Positions 52,326-61,242 of a DNA stretch of 64,000 nt are shown one piece after another. The DNA is from Rhodoblastus sp964425315 (lineage in GTDB: Bacteria > Pseudomonadota > Alphaproteobacteria > Rhizobiales > Beijerinckiaceae): assembly GCA_964425315.1 (NCBI GenBank), contig CAYRNB010000003.1, positions 1-64,000 of the forward strand, read 5' to 3'. Each line of letters opens with the position of its first letter. The stretch's first letter is position 1. A program made the position numbers and the translations under genes. The notes beneath the pieces were generated by a model. It was not told where the DNA came from. It ran no database searches and saw nothing but the letters and a program-made list of their open reading frames with translations.

Positions 52326-55211
52326 TCAGGCGGCGGGTTCGGCCGCGGCGCCGACCAGCTTGCGCGCATCGGCGGTGGAAAGCGGGTGGCCGAACGCGAA
52401 GCCTTGCGCATATTCGCAGCCGATCTGGGAAAATTCGATCACGTCGGACTCGTTTTCCGCGCCCTTGGCGAGGGCCTCCATGCCGAAATCATGCGCCAGC
52501 GCGACAATCGAACGCAACATGGCCGCTTCGTCCCGCGCCCCGTCGCCGCGCGCCATTCGCCGGTCGATCTTGACCGTATCGAAGGGGAAACGCTGGAGGT
52601 AGGCCAGCGACGAATAACCCGAGCCGAAATCGTCGAGCAACAGACCGGCGCCGAGAGACTTGATGCGGCTGAGAATCTGCGCCGCATATTCCGGGTTTTC
52701 CATCACCAACGATTCACTGAGCTCCAATTTCAGCGAATTGGGAAGGACATTGGCGCGGGTTAGCACGTTCTTGACGTCGGCGAGCAGGTCGTGGCGCAGC
52801 AATTGCCGCGAGGAAACATTGACGTTGACGAAGATCGGGGGATTGACGTCGAGCGCCCTCTGCCAGGCGGCAAGCTCCCGCGCCGCGCGCTGCAATGTGG
52901 AAAGGCCGAGGTCGACGATCAGGCCGGACTCTTCGGCGACGGGAAGGAACTGCGACGGCTCGACGCGGCCGAGACGCGGATGGTCCCAGCGCAGCAGCGC
53001 CTCGAAACCAGCGACGGTTCGGTCGTCCAGTCGCACGATGGGCTGGAACAGCAGCTTGATTTCGCCGCGCTCCAGCGCGCGGCGCAACTCGCCTTCCAGA
53101 GCCTGGCCGTTGGCGCCCTGCGACCGCATGGATGGGCGGAAGACCTCGATCCGGCCGCCGCCGTCGCGCTTGGCGTGGCGCATGGCGATTTCCGCGTCCT
53201 TCAACATGTCTTCTCGCTTGGGATGCCATTGCGGATCGAACAAGGCGATGCCGACCGAGGCGCTCATGGCGATTTCACGACTGGCGAATGTGACCGGCGT
53301 CGACAGGGCGCGGCGGATGCGGTCGGCGAGCGTGATGATTTTTTCGGTCTCGCTTTCCGAGGTCAGAATGACGGCGAAAAGATCGCCGGAGAGCCGCGCC
53401 AGCGTATCGCGCGGCTGCAACAGACGCGTGAGCCGCCGCGCCGCGGTCAGCAGGACCGAATCGCCGGCCGAAACGCCAGCCGTTTCATTGATCTTGGAGA
53501 AGCGATCGATATTGACGCACATCACGGTGGGGCGCAGCGCCGGATCGGCTTCGGCCTGGATGAGCGCCAGTTCGAGCCGGTCGAAGAAAATCTCGCGATT
53601 GGGCAGGCCGGTCAGATTGTCGTATACGGCGTCGTGGAGAAGGCGGTCGAGGGCGTTCTTCTCATCGGTCACGTCGGCGAGCGTGCCGACGATGCGCACC
53701 ACCTCGCCCTCGGGTCCGACGACGGGGCGGGCGCGCAGCCGGTACCAGAAATAATGCCCGTCGGCGGCGTGCAGGCGGAAATCCTGGGTGACGCGGCCGC
53801 GCCGTTGTTCGATCACCGCGTCGAGGCAGGCGCCGTAGCGGTCGCGCTCCAACGGATGGAGAAGGTCCAGCCAGGACGAAGCCGGCCCCTCCAGTTCGCC
53901 GCGCCGCAAGCCGAGCTGATCCTCGATTTCGGGGCTGACGTAAACCTGGTCATTGACCGCGTCCCAGTCGAATATGACGTCGTTGGCGCCGGTAAGCGCC
54001 AACGCCTTGCGCTCGACGTCGCTGATTGCGCCATGAGCCACGCCGCCGGATGCGAATGCGCTCTGCATGATGGTGAAGCCGATCAGCATGACCAGCAGCA
54101 CCAGTCCGCCGAGAAGGGCCGGCGCGGCGAGATCGTTGGTGATCGAGCCATTGACGACGAAGCCTGCGGCTGAAACCCAGATCACCAGCAAAAGCCAGGT
54201 GGGGATGAGCATGACCGCCCGCTCCACCCCGTGGGTGGCGAGATAGAGCACCAGAATGAGGCCGACCCCGGCGACGGTCGCCAGAGAAATGCGCGCAATC
54301 CCCGCCGCCACAGACGCGTCGTAAACGGAGAGCCCCGCCAGGCCGATGAGGAAGGCGATCCACAGCGCCGCCACATGCGAGGCGCGCACATGCCATCGGT
54401 TGAGGTTGAGATAGGCGAAGAGGAAAACGACCAGCGTCGCTGAAAGCACGCTCTCGGAGCCGGCGCGCCAGATGCGGTCGGCGTTGGGCTCGGTCCCGAA
54501 AATCTTGCTCCAAAAACCGAAATTGATGCTGATATAGGCGAGCACCGCCCAGGCAAGAGCCGCGGCGGCGGGAAAGATCACCGCCCCCTTGACCACGAAA
54601 ACAATGGTGAGGAAGAGGGCGAGCAGACCGGCGATGCCGATGACGATGCCCTTATAGAGGGACAGGCTGGTGGTCTTGTCCTTGTAGGCGTCGGGCTGCC
54701 ACAAATAGAGTTGCGGCAATTTCGGCGTTTTCAGTTCGGCGACGTAGGTGACGGTTGCGCCGGGATCGAGCGTCAGCCGGAACACGTCGGCGTCGGGCGA
54801 ATCCACCTTTTCCGGGGCGACGCCCTGGCTGGCGGTAATGTCGGCGATCCGTTCGGAGCCGAGATCGGGCCAGATGACGCCGGAGCCGGCGAGGCGGAAA
54901 TGCGGCGCGACGATCAGCCTTTCCATCTGTTCGTCGGTGTCGTTGGTGAGCGCGAAGACGATCCAGGACGGGTGGTCGCCGGGATGGCGCGCCTGAACCT
55001 CGATGCGGCGCACGATGCCGTCTGAGCCCGGCGCGGTGGACACCTGGATGCGGTCGCCCTGGTTGGAATAATGTTCGACCCAATGGGTGAGGTCGATCGC
55101 CGCCGCGTCCGGCGGCACGCGCACCGATTCCACCGCGCCAGCGGGCTGAAGCCCGGCGAGAAGGAAGATGAGCGGCGACAGCAGCAGGAAGGCGAATAGA
55201 AACCGGCGCAC
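52326..55211 (-). CDS. Membrane PAS-GGDEF-EAL protein with degenerate motifs
   Basis: A 961-residue c-di-GMP-type signalling protein. It has a signal peptide, a periplasmic domain (about residues 27-185), about seven membrane helices (about 187-385), a PAS domain (about 400-515), a GGDEF domain and an EAL domain. The cyclase motif reads SGDLF (608-612) instead of GGDEF, so cyclase activity is unlikely. The EAL domain keeps FEALLRW (Glu737), NVSSRQL, ELSES, LDDFGSGYSSL and the VKID lysine. However, the usual EGVE loop is AKGAE, with Lys916 at the position of the conserved first Glu. Phosphodiesterase activity may be reduced or altered. The membrane module suggests sensing of an external signal. 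Confidence 0.9.
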   Translation of the reverse strand: MRRFLFAFLLLSPLIFLLAGLQPAGAVESVRVPPDAAAIDLTHWVEHYSNQGDRIQVSTAPGSDGIVRRIEVQARHPGDHPSWIVFALTNDTDEQMERLIVAPHFRLAGSGVIWPDLGSERIADITASQGVAPEKVDSPDADVFRLTLDPGATVTYVAELKTPKLPQLYLWQPDAYKDKTTSLSLYKGIVIGIAGLLALFLTIVFVVKGAVIFPAAAALAWAVLAYISINFGFWSKIFGTEPNADRIWRAGSESVLSATLVVFLFAYLNLNRWHVRASHVAALWIAFLIGLAGLSVYDASVAAGIARISLATVAGVGLILVLYLATHGVERAVMLIPTWLLLVIWVSAAGFVVNGSITNDLAAPALLGGLVLLVMLIGFTIMQSAFASGGVAHGAISDVERKALALTGANDVIFDWDAVNDQVYVSPEIEDQLGLRRGELEGPASSWLDLLHPLERDRYGACLDAVIEQRRGRVTQDFRLHAADGHYFWYRLRARPVVGPEGEVVRIVGTLADVTDEKNALDRLLHDAVYDNLTGLPNREIFFDRLELALIQAEADPALRPTVMCVNIDRFSKINETAGVSAGDSVLLTAARRLTRLLQPRDTLARLSGDLFAVILTSESETEKIITLADRIRRALSTPVTFASREIAMSASVGIALFDPQWHPKREDMLKDAEIAMRHAKRDGGGRIEVFRPSMRSQGANGQALEGELRRALERGEIKLLFQPIVRLDDRTVAGFEALLRWDHPRLGRVEPSQFLPVAEESGLIVDLGLSTLQRAARELAAWQRALDVNPPIFVNVNVSSRQLLRHDLLADVKNVLTRANVLPNSLKLELSESLVMENPEYAAQILSRIKSLGAGLLLDDFGSGYSSLAYLQRFPFDTVKIDRRMARGDGARDEAAMLRSIVALAHDFGMEALAKGAENESDVIEFSQIGCEYAQGFAFGHPLSTADARKLVGAAAEPAA

Positions 55212-55436
55212 GTGACCTTTGGCGAGATTTTACGGTGGACGGGGCGGAACGGCTGCCCCCATTTCGTGTCGAAACTGTGTTTTGGCTGACAAGGCGTTGG
55301 GATCAATCGCCTTGCGGCATTCCTTCCTCCTCACGCATAGCCGCGCCGGGGCGTGGCCGTAAAGCGAAAAAGCGCGGCCTTCCGCGCCTATCCGCCCAAT
55401 CCGCGCGGCTTTCGGCGGCTTCGGACAAGAAAACCG

Positions 55437-56063
55437 TCATGGTCGCGGGTCAGCGCTGCGATTCGTGCGCTCGTCGCGCAGGAAATCGCGGTCGAGCATG
55501 GCGAAAAGAAGGTGATCCTGCCAGGCGCCGTCGATGAGCAGATAGGCGCGGGCGAAGCCTTCGCGCTGAAAGCCCAGCCTCTCCAGGAGCCGGCGCGAAC
55601 GCTCGTTACTGGGGGCGCAGGCGGCTTCGATCCGGTGCAGGCGCATTTCGAGAAAGGCGTGACGGAGAATCGCGCGCATCGCCTTGGTCATATAGCCTTG
55701 GCCGGCATGCCTTTCGCCCATCCAATAGCCGATGGTGGCGCATTGCGCGACGCCGCGCCGCACATTGCCAAGCGTGATCCCGCCGAGAAGCGCGTCGTCC
55801 TTGGAGCGGAAAATCAGAAAGCAATAGGATTGGTCTTCCGCCCGCTCGCGGTCCTGGCGCGCCAGGCGGCGCTGAAACGCCGGCTTGGTGAGATCGTCGT
55901 TGGGCCAGCTCGGCTCCCAGGGCGAAAGGAAGGAGCGGCTGGCGGCGCGCAAATTCCGCCACTGTTCGAAATCGGCGATTCTCGCGGCGCGCAAATAAAT
56001 CCCCTCGCCGTCGAGGCGGGGGGATTCGGCGTTCTTGCGTGGAAAGCGAAGAAAGAGATTCAT
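55437..56063 (-). CDS. GNAT N-acetyltransferase (RimJ/RimL type)
   Basis: A 208-residue acetyltransferase from ATG 56063. RimJ-like pattern: GEGIYLRAARIADFEQWRNLRAASRSFLSPWEP at the N-terminus, then GGITLGNVRRGVAQCATIGYWMGERHAGQGYMTKAMRAIL with the acetyl-CoA-binding GxGxM-type loop. RIEAACAPSNERSRRLLERLGFQREG follows near the C-terminus. In homologues it acetylates ribosomal protein N-termini or other amines; the substrate here is unknown. It follows the M16 protease gene by 55 bp, the usual Rhizobiales order thrC-M16-GNAT. Confidence 0.92.
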   Translation of the reverse strand: MNLFLRFPRKNAESPRLDGEGIYLRAARIADFEQWRNLRAASRSFLSPWEPSWPNDDLTKPAFQRRLARQDRERAEDQSYCFLIFRSKDDALLGGITLGNVRRGVAQCATIGYWMGERHAGQGYMTKAMRAILRHAFLEMRLHRIEAACAPSNERSRRLLERLGFQREGFARAYLLIDGAWQDHLLFAMLDRDFLRDERTNRSADPRP

Positions 56064-56118
56064 GGGACGCCAAGTTTCGCAGTCCCATAGCACAGGCCGC
56101 GCAATTCGACCACGGCGA

Positions 56119-57381
56119 TTACAGGCCGGCGAGACGGGCGGAAATAGCGGCCGCGTCTGGCGCTTTTTTCGTCGCGCCGAGGATCGCCACGGTCGGCGGC
56201 GAGCGCAACATGCGCGCCCCCGCGGCGCGCACGTCGTCGAGATTGAGAGCGTCGATTCTGTCGATCATTTCGCGGCGTGGGATGACCCGGCCGAAAATCA
56301 TGGTCTGGCGCGCGATCTGTTCGGCCCGGGCGGAGGAATTTTCCAGCGCCGTCAGTAGCGCCATCTTGGTCTGGGCTTTGGCGCGGGCCAGATCTTTTTC
56401 GTCGAGCGCGCGCGCCGCCTCGGCGAGGGCGTCGAGGCTCACGTGGACCAGTTCCTTCAGGCTGCGTCCTGCGGTCGCCGCTTCGAAGCCGAACAGGCCG
56501 GTGTCGAGAAACGACCAGTGAAAGGCGGCGATGGAATAGGCGAGGCCGCGCTTTTCCCGCACTTCCTGGAACAGGATTGACGCCATGCCGCCGCCGACCG
56601 CATTAGCGAAAATGTGGGCGGCGTAATTTTCTGGATCAGCATAGGCGCAGCCCTCGAAACCGACGACGACCTGGGACTGCTCCAATTTCTTCGCCACGAT
56701 CTTCTCGCCGCCGATATATTGGGCCGGCGCGGGCTCGGCCGGCGCGCCGGCCGGAAGAGCGGCGAAAAGCCGCTCGGCTTCGGCGCGGATCTGCGCGTGT
56801 TCGACGGCGCCGGCGGCCGCGACAACGAAGCTTCGCGCCCCATAATGGCATTGCAGATAGCTTTCGATGGCGTCGCGGCTGAAGCGGCGCACATGGTCGG
56901 GCGCGCCGAGGATGGGCCTCCCGATCGGCTGGCCGGGAAAGGCGGCGGCGCTGAAGAGATCGAAAACCAGATCGTCCGGCGTATCCTGCAGGGCGGCGAT
57001 TTCCTGCAGGATCACCTGTTTCTCGCGCTCCAGTTCGCCGGCGTCGAATAGGCTGTCGATCAGAATGTCGGCGAGCACGTCGAGGGCGAGGCCGCAATCC
57101 TCGCGCAGCACACGGGCGTAATAGGCGGTGCTTTCGACGCCCGTGGCGGCGTTGAGATCGCCGCCGGCGCTTTCGATCGCTTCCGCTATGGCGCGGGCGT
57201 CGCGCCGCGTCGTGCCCTTGAAGGCCATATGTTCGAGAAGATGCGACAGGCCCTGTTCGGCCTCGCTCTCATGGCGCGATCCCGCCGCGACGAAAACGCC
57301 GAGCGAGGCCGTCTCCAGCCCCTCCATCGAATCGGTGACGATCTTCAGGCCCGAGGACAATTCGCTCGCTTCAACCGCCAT
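56119..57381 (-). CDS. M16 family zinc metallopeptidase (mitochondrial processing peptidase-like)
   Basis: A 420-residue pitrilysin-family protease resembling the beta subunit of mitochondrial processing peptidase. From ATG 57381 the inverted zinc motif HLLEH lies at residues 47-51 (SHLLEHMAFKGT). The distal Glu follows in REKQVILQEIAALQDTPDD, so the catalytic site is complete. The second domain contains GGGMASILFQEVREKRGLAYSI. A partner subunit may not be needed. Its start overlaps the thrC stop by 11 bases. Substrate unknown. Confidence 0.93.
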   Translation of the reverse strand: MAVEASELSSGLKIVTDSMEGLETASLGVFVAAGSRHESEAEQGLSHLLEHMAFKGTTRRDARAIAEAIESAGGDLNAATGVESTAYYARVLREDCGLALDVLADILIDSLFDAGELEREKQVILQEIAALQDTPDDLVFDLFSAAAFPGQPIGRPILGAPDHVRRFSRDAIESYLQCHYGARSFVVAAAGAVEHAQIRAEAERLFAALPAGAPAEPAPAQYIGGEKIVAKKLEQSQVVVGFEGCAYADPENYAAHIFANAVGGGMASILFQEVREKRGLAYSIAAFHWSFLDTGLFGFEAATAGRSLKELVHVSLDALAEAARALDEKDLARAKAQTKMALLTALENSSARAEQIARQTMIFGRVIPRREMIDRIDALNLDDVRAAGARMLRSPPTVAILGATKKAPDAAAISARLAGL

Positions 57382-58798
57382 GCGTCGCCCTGGCGGCGCG
57401 CGCCCGGGCGCGGATGAAGGAAGCAACGGCTTGGGCGTCATTGGGCAGAATGTCGAAACGCTCGCGGCGCTCGAAAAGATCGGCGAGATGCAGCGGCAGT
57501 GGGGCGGCTATGCCTGTCGCGGCGCGCACCGCGTCGGGGAATTTGGCCGGGTGGGCGGTGCCGAGCGCCACCATCGGCGTCGCCGGGTCTTGAGCCAGAT
57601 GTTTTCTGGCCACATGGACCGCCACGGCGCTATGCGGGTCGAGCAGAATTTGGGAGTCCCGGTAAGTTCGGGCGATTTCGGCGGTCGTCTCCGCCTCGCT
57701 GGCCGTTCCGGCGGCGAAATCCGCGCGGATTTTATGCAACGCCTCCGGCGCAATGTCGAAAGCGCCCGACTGGTCGAGACGCGCCATCAGGCCGCGGATC
57801 GTCGCGGCGTCGCGGCCGACCGCGTCAAACAGCAGCCGCTCGAAATTGGACGAGACCTGGATATCCATCGACGGCGACTGGGTGGCGTGAACCCCACGCA
57901 CCTCATAGCGCCCCGTTTCCAGCGCGCGGAGAAGAATGTCGTTGGAATTGGTGGCGACGATGAGCTTTTCGACGGCCAGGCCCATCTTCTTGGCTATGTA
58001 GCCGGCGAGAATGTCGCCGAAATTGCCGGTCGGCACGGTGAAGGAGATTTTGCGGTGCGGCCCGCCGAGTACGCTGGCCGCGGTGAAATAATAAACGATC
58101 TGCGCCGCGACGCGGGCGAAATTGATGGAATTGACCCCGGAAAGGCCAAGCTCTTCCCGCAGGGTTTTGTTGCGGAAAAAGCCTTTCAGCAGCGCCTGGG
58201 CGTCATCAAAAGTCCCTTCCAGCGCGATGGCGTGGATGTTTTCCGCCTCGACCGTGGTCATCTGGCGGCGCTGCACGTCGGAGACGCGGCCGTGGGGATA
58301 AAGGATAAAGACATCGACCTGATCGAGGCCGCGAAAAGCTTCGATCGCCGCCGCGCCCGTATCGCCGGAAGTGGCGCCGACAATGGTGGCGCGCCTGCCG
58401 CGCTCTTTCAGCGCCCGGTCCATCAAACGGCCGAGCAACTGCATGGCCACGTCCTTGAAGGCCAGCGTCGGCCCGTGAAAAAGCTCCAGAAGGAAGAGAT
58501 TGTCGTCGAGTTGGGACAAAGGCGTCACAGCCTTGTGGCGGAAGCTTTTGTAAGCCGCCTCCAGCATGGCGTGGAATTCCTGGCCGCCCGGCCCGTCGTC
58601 GAGGAAGGGGGACATGACGGTCTGCGCCACATCGACGTAAGGCTTTCCCGCCAGGCCGATCAGCGTTTCGCGAGAAAGATGCGGCATTCTTTCCGGCGTA
58701 TAGAGACCGCCGTCCGGCGCCAGGCCCGCGAGCAGGGCGTTCGTGAAGCTGAGGGCTGGCGATTCGCCGCGCGTCGAAATATAGGCCAAGGTTTTCAT
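57371..58798 (-). CDS. thrC: Threonine synthase
   Basis: PLP enzyme converting O-phosphohomoserine to threonine. The 475-residue length matches the long (type II) class. The PLP lysine is Lys115 in HGPTLAFKDVAMQLLGRLMD, and the phosphate-binding block is VGATSGDTGAAAIEAF. TVPTGNFGDILAGYIAKKMG is also diagnostic. It is separated from surf1 by 24 bp and overlaps the M16 gene. Its place after the oxidase genes is a common Rhizobiales arrangement. Confidence 0.96.
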   Translation of the reverse strand: MKTLAYISTRGESPALSFTNALLAGLAPDGGLYTPERMPHLSRETLIGLAGKPYVDVAQTVMSPFLDDGPGGQEFHAMLEAAYKSFRHKAVTPLSQLDDNLFLLELFHGPTLAFKDVAMQLLGRLMDRALKERGRRATIVGATSGDTGAAAIEAFRGLDQVDVFILYPHGRVSDVQRRQMTTVEAENIHAIALEGTFDDAQALLKGFFRNKTLREELGLSGVNSINFARVAAQIVYYFTAASVLGGPHRKISFTVPTGNFGDILAGYIAKKMGLAVEKLIVATNSNDILLRALETGRYEVRGVHATQSPSMDIQVSSNFERLLFDAVGRDAATIRGLMARLDQSGAFDIAPEALHKIRADFAAGTASEAETTAEIARTYRDSQILLDPHSAVAVHVARKHLAQDPATPMVALGTAHPAKFPDAVRAATGIAAPLPLHLADLFERRERFDILPNDAQAVASFIRARARAARATHGG

Positions 58799-58822
58799 TC
58801 CGGCTGAGATTTTCCGGCGCTT

Positions 58823-59587
58823 TTAACCCGTCGCGTCGATGCTGTCATGTGCGGCCCGTTCGGCCTCTCTGCGCTTCACGAAATCCAGCGTGATTCCGAG
58901 GAGAGTCGCCGCCAGGCCGAACCAGGTCATGGCGTAGCCAAAATGGTTGTTGGGAATGCTCACGACGGTCGCGCCGCCCTGGGGCCAACCGCCGGGAACG
59001 GGGGTCGCGTCGGCGTCGACGGAAAAGGGCGCGGCGTTGTGAAGACCCCAATGGGCGGCGAGCGCGGCGGGGTCGCGGGTGAACCAGAGGTTTTTCGCCG
59101 GTTCGTCGGCCGGCGTGAAGAGATTGCGGGGTTCGGGGCCGCGCATCACGCCGGTCAACGTGGTCTCGCCGGCAATTTCGCCGGCGGCTCGGGTCGCCGG
59201 ATTCTTTTTGTCGAGCCGAACGAAGCCGCGATTGATGAAGACAATTCCGCCGCTGTCGAGCCGGAAGGGCGTAAGGATTTCGTAGCCCGGGCCTTCGTCC
59301 CTCCCGCCGGTGGCGCCGGGGCGATAAAGATAGGATTCCTTCGAATTGTCGAAGACGCCGTGCAGGACCACATGGCGGTAATCGTAATTGTCGGGTTTGA
59401 GCGTCGCCCATTTCGCGCGCGGCGGCAGCGGCGAAGGCGGCGCCTTCATGCGGTCGTGAATGTGGGCGAGCAGGCCCTCTTTCCATTTGAGCCGTCGCAA
59501 TTGCCAAATTCCGAGGCCGGACAAGAAGGCGCAGGCGAGCGTGGCGCTCAGCAGCAGCGCGAAATTGCGGCGGATGATGGCGATCAT
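58823..59587 (-). CDS. SURF1-family cytochrome oxidase assembly protein
   Basis: A 254-residue inner-membrane protein with one helix near each end (about residues 11-29 and 221-240) and a large periplasmic domain, the SURF1 layout. Conserved segments: CAFLSGLGIWQLRRLKWKEGL, YRHVVLHGVFDNSKESYLYRPG, FINRGFVRLDKKNP and the C-terminal NHFGYAMTWFGLAATLLGI. SURF1 helps heme a insertion into subunit I. It overlaps the DUF983 gene by four bases and lies in the oxidase operon. Confidence 0.93.
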   Translation of the reverse strand: MIAIIRRNFALLLSATLACAFLSGLGIWQLRRLKWKEGLLAHIHDRMKAPPSPLPPRAKWATLKPDNYDYRHVVLHGVFDNSKESYLYRPGATGGRDEGPGYEILTPFRLDSGGIVFINRGFVRLDKKNPATRAAGEIAGETTLTGVMRGPEPRNLFTPADEPAKNLWFTRDPAALAAHWGLHNAAPFSVDADATPVPGGWPQGGATVVSIPNNHFGYAMTWFGLAATLLGITLDFVKRREAERAAHDSIDATG

Positions 59588-60012
59588 TTCTGCAAACGTC
59601 CCTCCGCCGCCTTGTGGTGATATTGCGCGGCGACGAGTAAACCTTTGAGCGGTCGCAACATGCCAAGGCAGACGATCAGGGTCAGTGGCGCGAAAACCAC
59701 GAAATAGACCCAGTAGGGAGGGTTGTAGGTCAGTTCGACCCAGAGCGCTGCGCCGACGACGATGAAGCCGGCGATCAGCATGACGAAAACCGCCGGCCCG
59801 TCGCCGGAGTCGGCGAAGCGATAGTCAAGGTCGCAATGATCGCATTTTTTCGCCAGATCCAAAAAGCCGTCGAATAATTTCCCTTGGCCACAGCGGGGGC
59901 ATCGGCCGAGCAGGGCGGCGCGAAGAGGGAAGGAAGGCTTGTCCGATTCCGCCAATTTGATTCGTCCGTGGGCCGTTCCGCCCTGGACGGGGCGGAACGG
60001 CAAAACAATCAT
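59584..60012 (-). CDS. DUF983 family protein
   Basis: A 142-residue protein with a cytoplasmic N-terminus and two membrane helices (about residues 75-95 and 100-120). Two CxxC pairs in CPRCGQGKLFDGFLDLAKKCDHC form a zinc-ribbon-like site. DUF983 genes are usually placed between ctaE and surf1 in alphaproteobacteria, as here. The role in oxidase biogenesis is inferred from this context. It overlaps both neighbours by four bases. Confidence 0.9.
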   Translation of the reverse strand: MIVLPFRPVQGGTAHGRIKLAESDKPSFPLRAALLGRCPRCGQGKLFDGFLDLAKKCDHCDLDYRFADSGDGPAVFVMLIAGFIVVGAALWVELTYNPPYWVYFVVFAPLTLIVCLGMLRPLKGLLVAAQYHHKAAEGRLQK

Positions 60013-60872
60013 TCGTGGGCGAAGACCGCGCCCCAGGTGCCCCAGACATATATGCAGGAGAACAGAAACAGCCAGACCACGTCGACGAAATGCCAGTACC
60101 AGGCGGCGAATTCGAAGCCGAGGTGCTGTTTCGGCGTGAACTGACCCGCATTGGCGCGAATCAGGCAGACGGTGAGAAAAATCGTGCCGATGATCACATG
60201 CGCGCCGTGGAAACCGGTCGCCATGAAGAAGGTCGCGCCGTAGATCGAATGTTTGAAGCCGAAGGGGGCGTGAATGTATTCATAAGCCTGGATGGAGGTG
60301 AAGCTTATGCCCAGCAGGATGGTGAGGATCAGCCCCTTTTTCAGGCCGGAGCGGTCGTTTTCCAGAAGCGCGTGATGCGCCCAGGTGACGGTCGTGCCGG
60401 AGGTCAGCAGGATCAAGGTGTTGATCAGCGGGAGATGCCAGGGATCGATCGCTTCCATACCCGCGGGCGGCCACTGTCCCCCGGTAAAGGCGAAGCGGGC
60501 GTATTGAATTTTTTCGGCCGAAAACAGGCTGGCGTCGAAAAAGGCCCAGAACCAAGCGACGAAGAACATCACTTCGGAAGCGATGAACAGCGACATGCCA
60601 TAGCGGTGGCTGAGCTGGACGACCGGCGTATGGTCGCCGCCCTGCGCCTCGCGCACCACATCCGTCCACCAGAAAGCGGCGATGGCGATAAGGCCGATGG
60701 CGCCCATGCCGAAAATCAGCCCGCCCGGCTTCAGCCCCCCGAGCGGCAGGTGCTTCATCCAGAAGATCAGGCCGAAGGCGGTGATGAAGGCGAAAAAGGC
60801 GGCGAGGATCGGCCAGGGGCTCGGCTCGACGAGATGGTAGTCGTGATGGGGCTTGGCGTGAGCGTCGGCCAT
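60009..60872 (-). CDS. ctaE: Cytochrome c oxidase subunit III
   Basis: Subunit III of aa3-type cytochrome c oxidase. The 287-residue protein has seven membrane helices. The opening AKPHHDYHLVEPSPWPILAAFFAFITAFGLIFWM, then MFFVAWFWAFFDASL, LLTSGTTVTWAHHALLENDR and FFMATGFHGAHVIIGTIFL are family hallmarks, as is the C-terminal WYWHFVDVVWLFLFSCIYVWG. It lies 208 bp after coxF, where ctaG would normally be, and is coupled to the DUF983 gene. Confidence 0.97.
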   Translation of the reverse strand: MADAHAKPHHDYHLVEPSPWPILAAFFAFITAFGLIFWMKHLPLGGLKPGGLIFGMGAIGLIAIAAFWWTDVVREAQGGDHTPVVQLSHRYGMSLFIASEVMFFVAWFWAFFDASLFSAEKIQYARFAFTGGQWPPAGMEAIDPWHLPLINTLILLTSGTTVTWAHHALLENDRSGLKKGLILTILLGISFTSIQAYEYIHAPFGFKHSIYGATFFMATGFHGAHVIIGTIFLTVCLIRANAGQFTPKQHLGFEFAAWYWHFVDVVWLFLFSCIYVWGTWGAVFAHE

Positions 60873-60889
60873 TTTTTTCTTCCTCCTGG

Positions 60890-60907
60890 CGCCCGGCGCG
60901 CCGGGCG
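60890..60907. promoter_or_regulatory. Perfect 18-bp palindrome upstream of ctaE
   Basis: CGCCCGGCGCGCCGGGCG is fully self-complementary and lies just upstream of the AGGAGGAAG ribosome-binding site of ctaE. It could be an mRNA hairpin affecting ctaE translation or a dimeric-protein binding site. Confidence 0.4.
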
Positions 60908-60938
60908 ATTTTTCCTTCCTCCGGATGGATCCGGGGCG

Positions 60939-61076
60939 TCAAAGCTCGAGTCTTACCCTTGCGCGGCCGGACAAATCGGCCGTCCTGGATCTGTTCGAAT
61001 TCAACTGCGAGTCGAACCGTGCTGCCGAAAGGCGCGGCATTTTCGCTTGATCTTGCGGGCGCTTCTGCTCGGTCAT
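60939..61076 (-). pseudogene. 45-codon reading frame at the usual place of ctaG (possible remnant)
   Basis: It begins ATG at 61076, four bases past the coxF stop, with a plausible protein start (MTEQKRPQDQAKMPRL), and stops after 45 residues at 60939. In related operons this position holds ctaG (Cox11, about 200 residues). None of the Cox11 hallmarks (membrane anchor, CFCF copper motif) is present. It could be the 5' stub of a ctaG lost by internal deletion, or chance. The sequence does not decide. Confidence 0.35.
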
Positions 61077-61080
61077 GGCG

Positions 61081-61242
61081 TCATTTCGGCTGGAGGAAAA
61101 CATTGCCGCCCAGCCTGACGATGGTCATGGCGTAGAAAATCGCCACCAGAACCGCGATGGCGAGGCCGATGGCGATGTTGCGCTGGCGGCGGCGCTTTTC
61201 CTGTTCTGGCGTCAATCGAGTCAAGGCGAGTTCCGTTGGCAT
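61081..61242 (-). CDS. coxF: CoxF-like small protein of the oxidase operon
   Basis: A 53-residue single-helix membrane protein. From ATG 61242 a charged N-terminus (LTRLTPEQEKRRRQRN) precedes one membrane helix (about residues 28-47) and a short C-terminal tail. This matches the small CoxF protein regularly found between ctaB and ctaG in alphaproteobacteria. Its ATG shares one base with the ctaB stop (TAATG). The function is unknown, presumably in oxidase assembly. Confidence 0.8.
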   Translation of the reverse strand: MPTELALTRLTPEQEKRRRQRNIAIGLAIAVLVAIFYAMTIVRLGGNVFLQPK

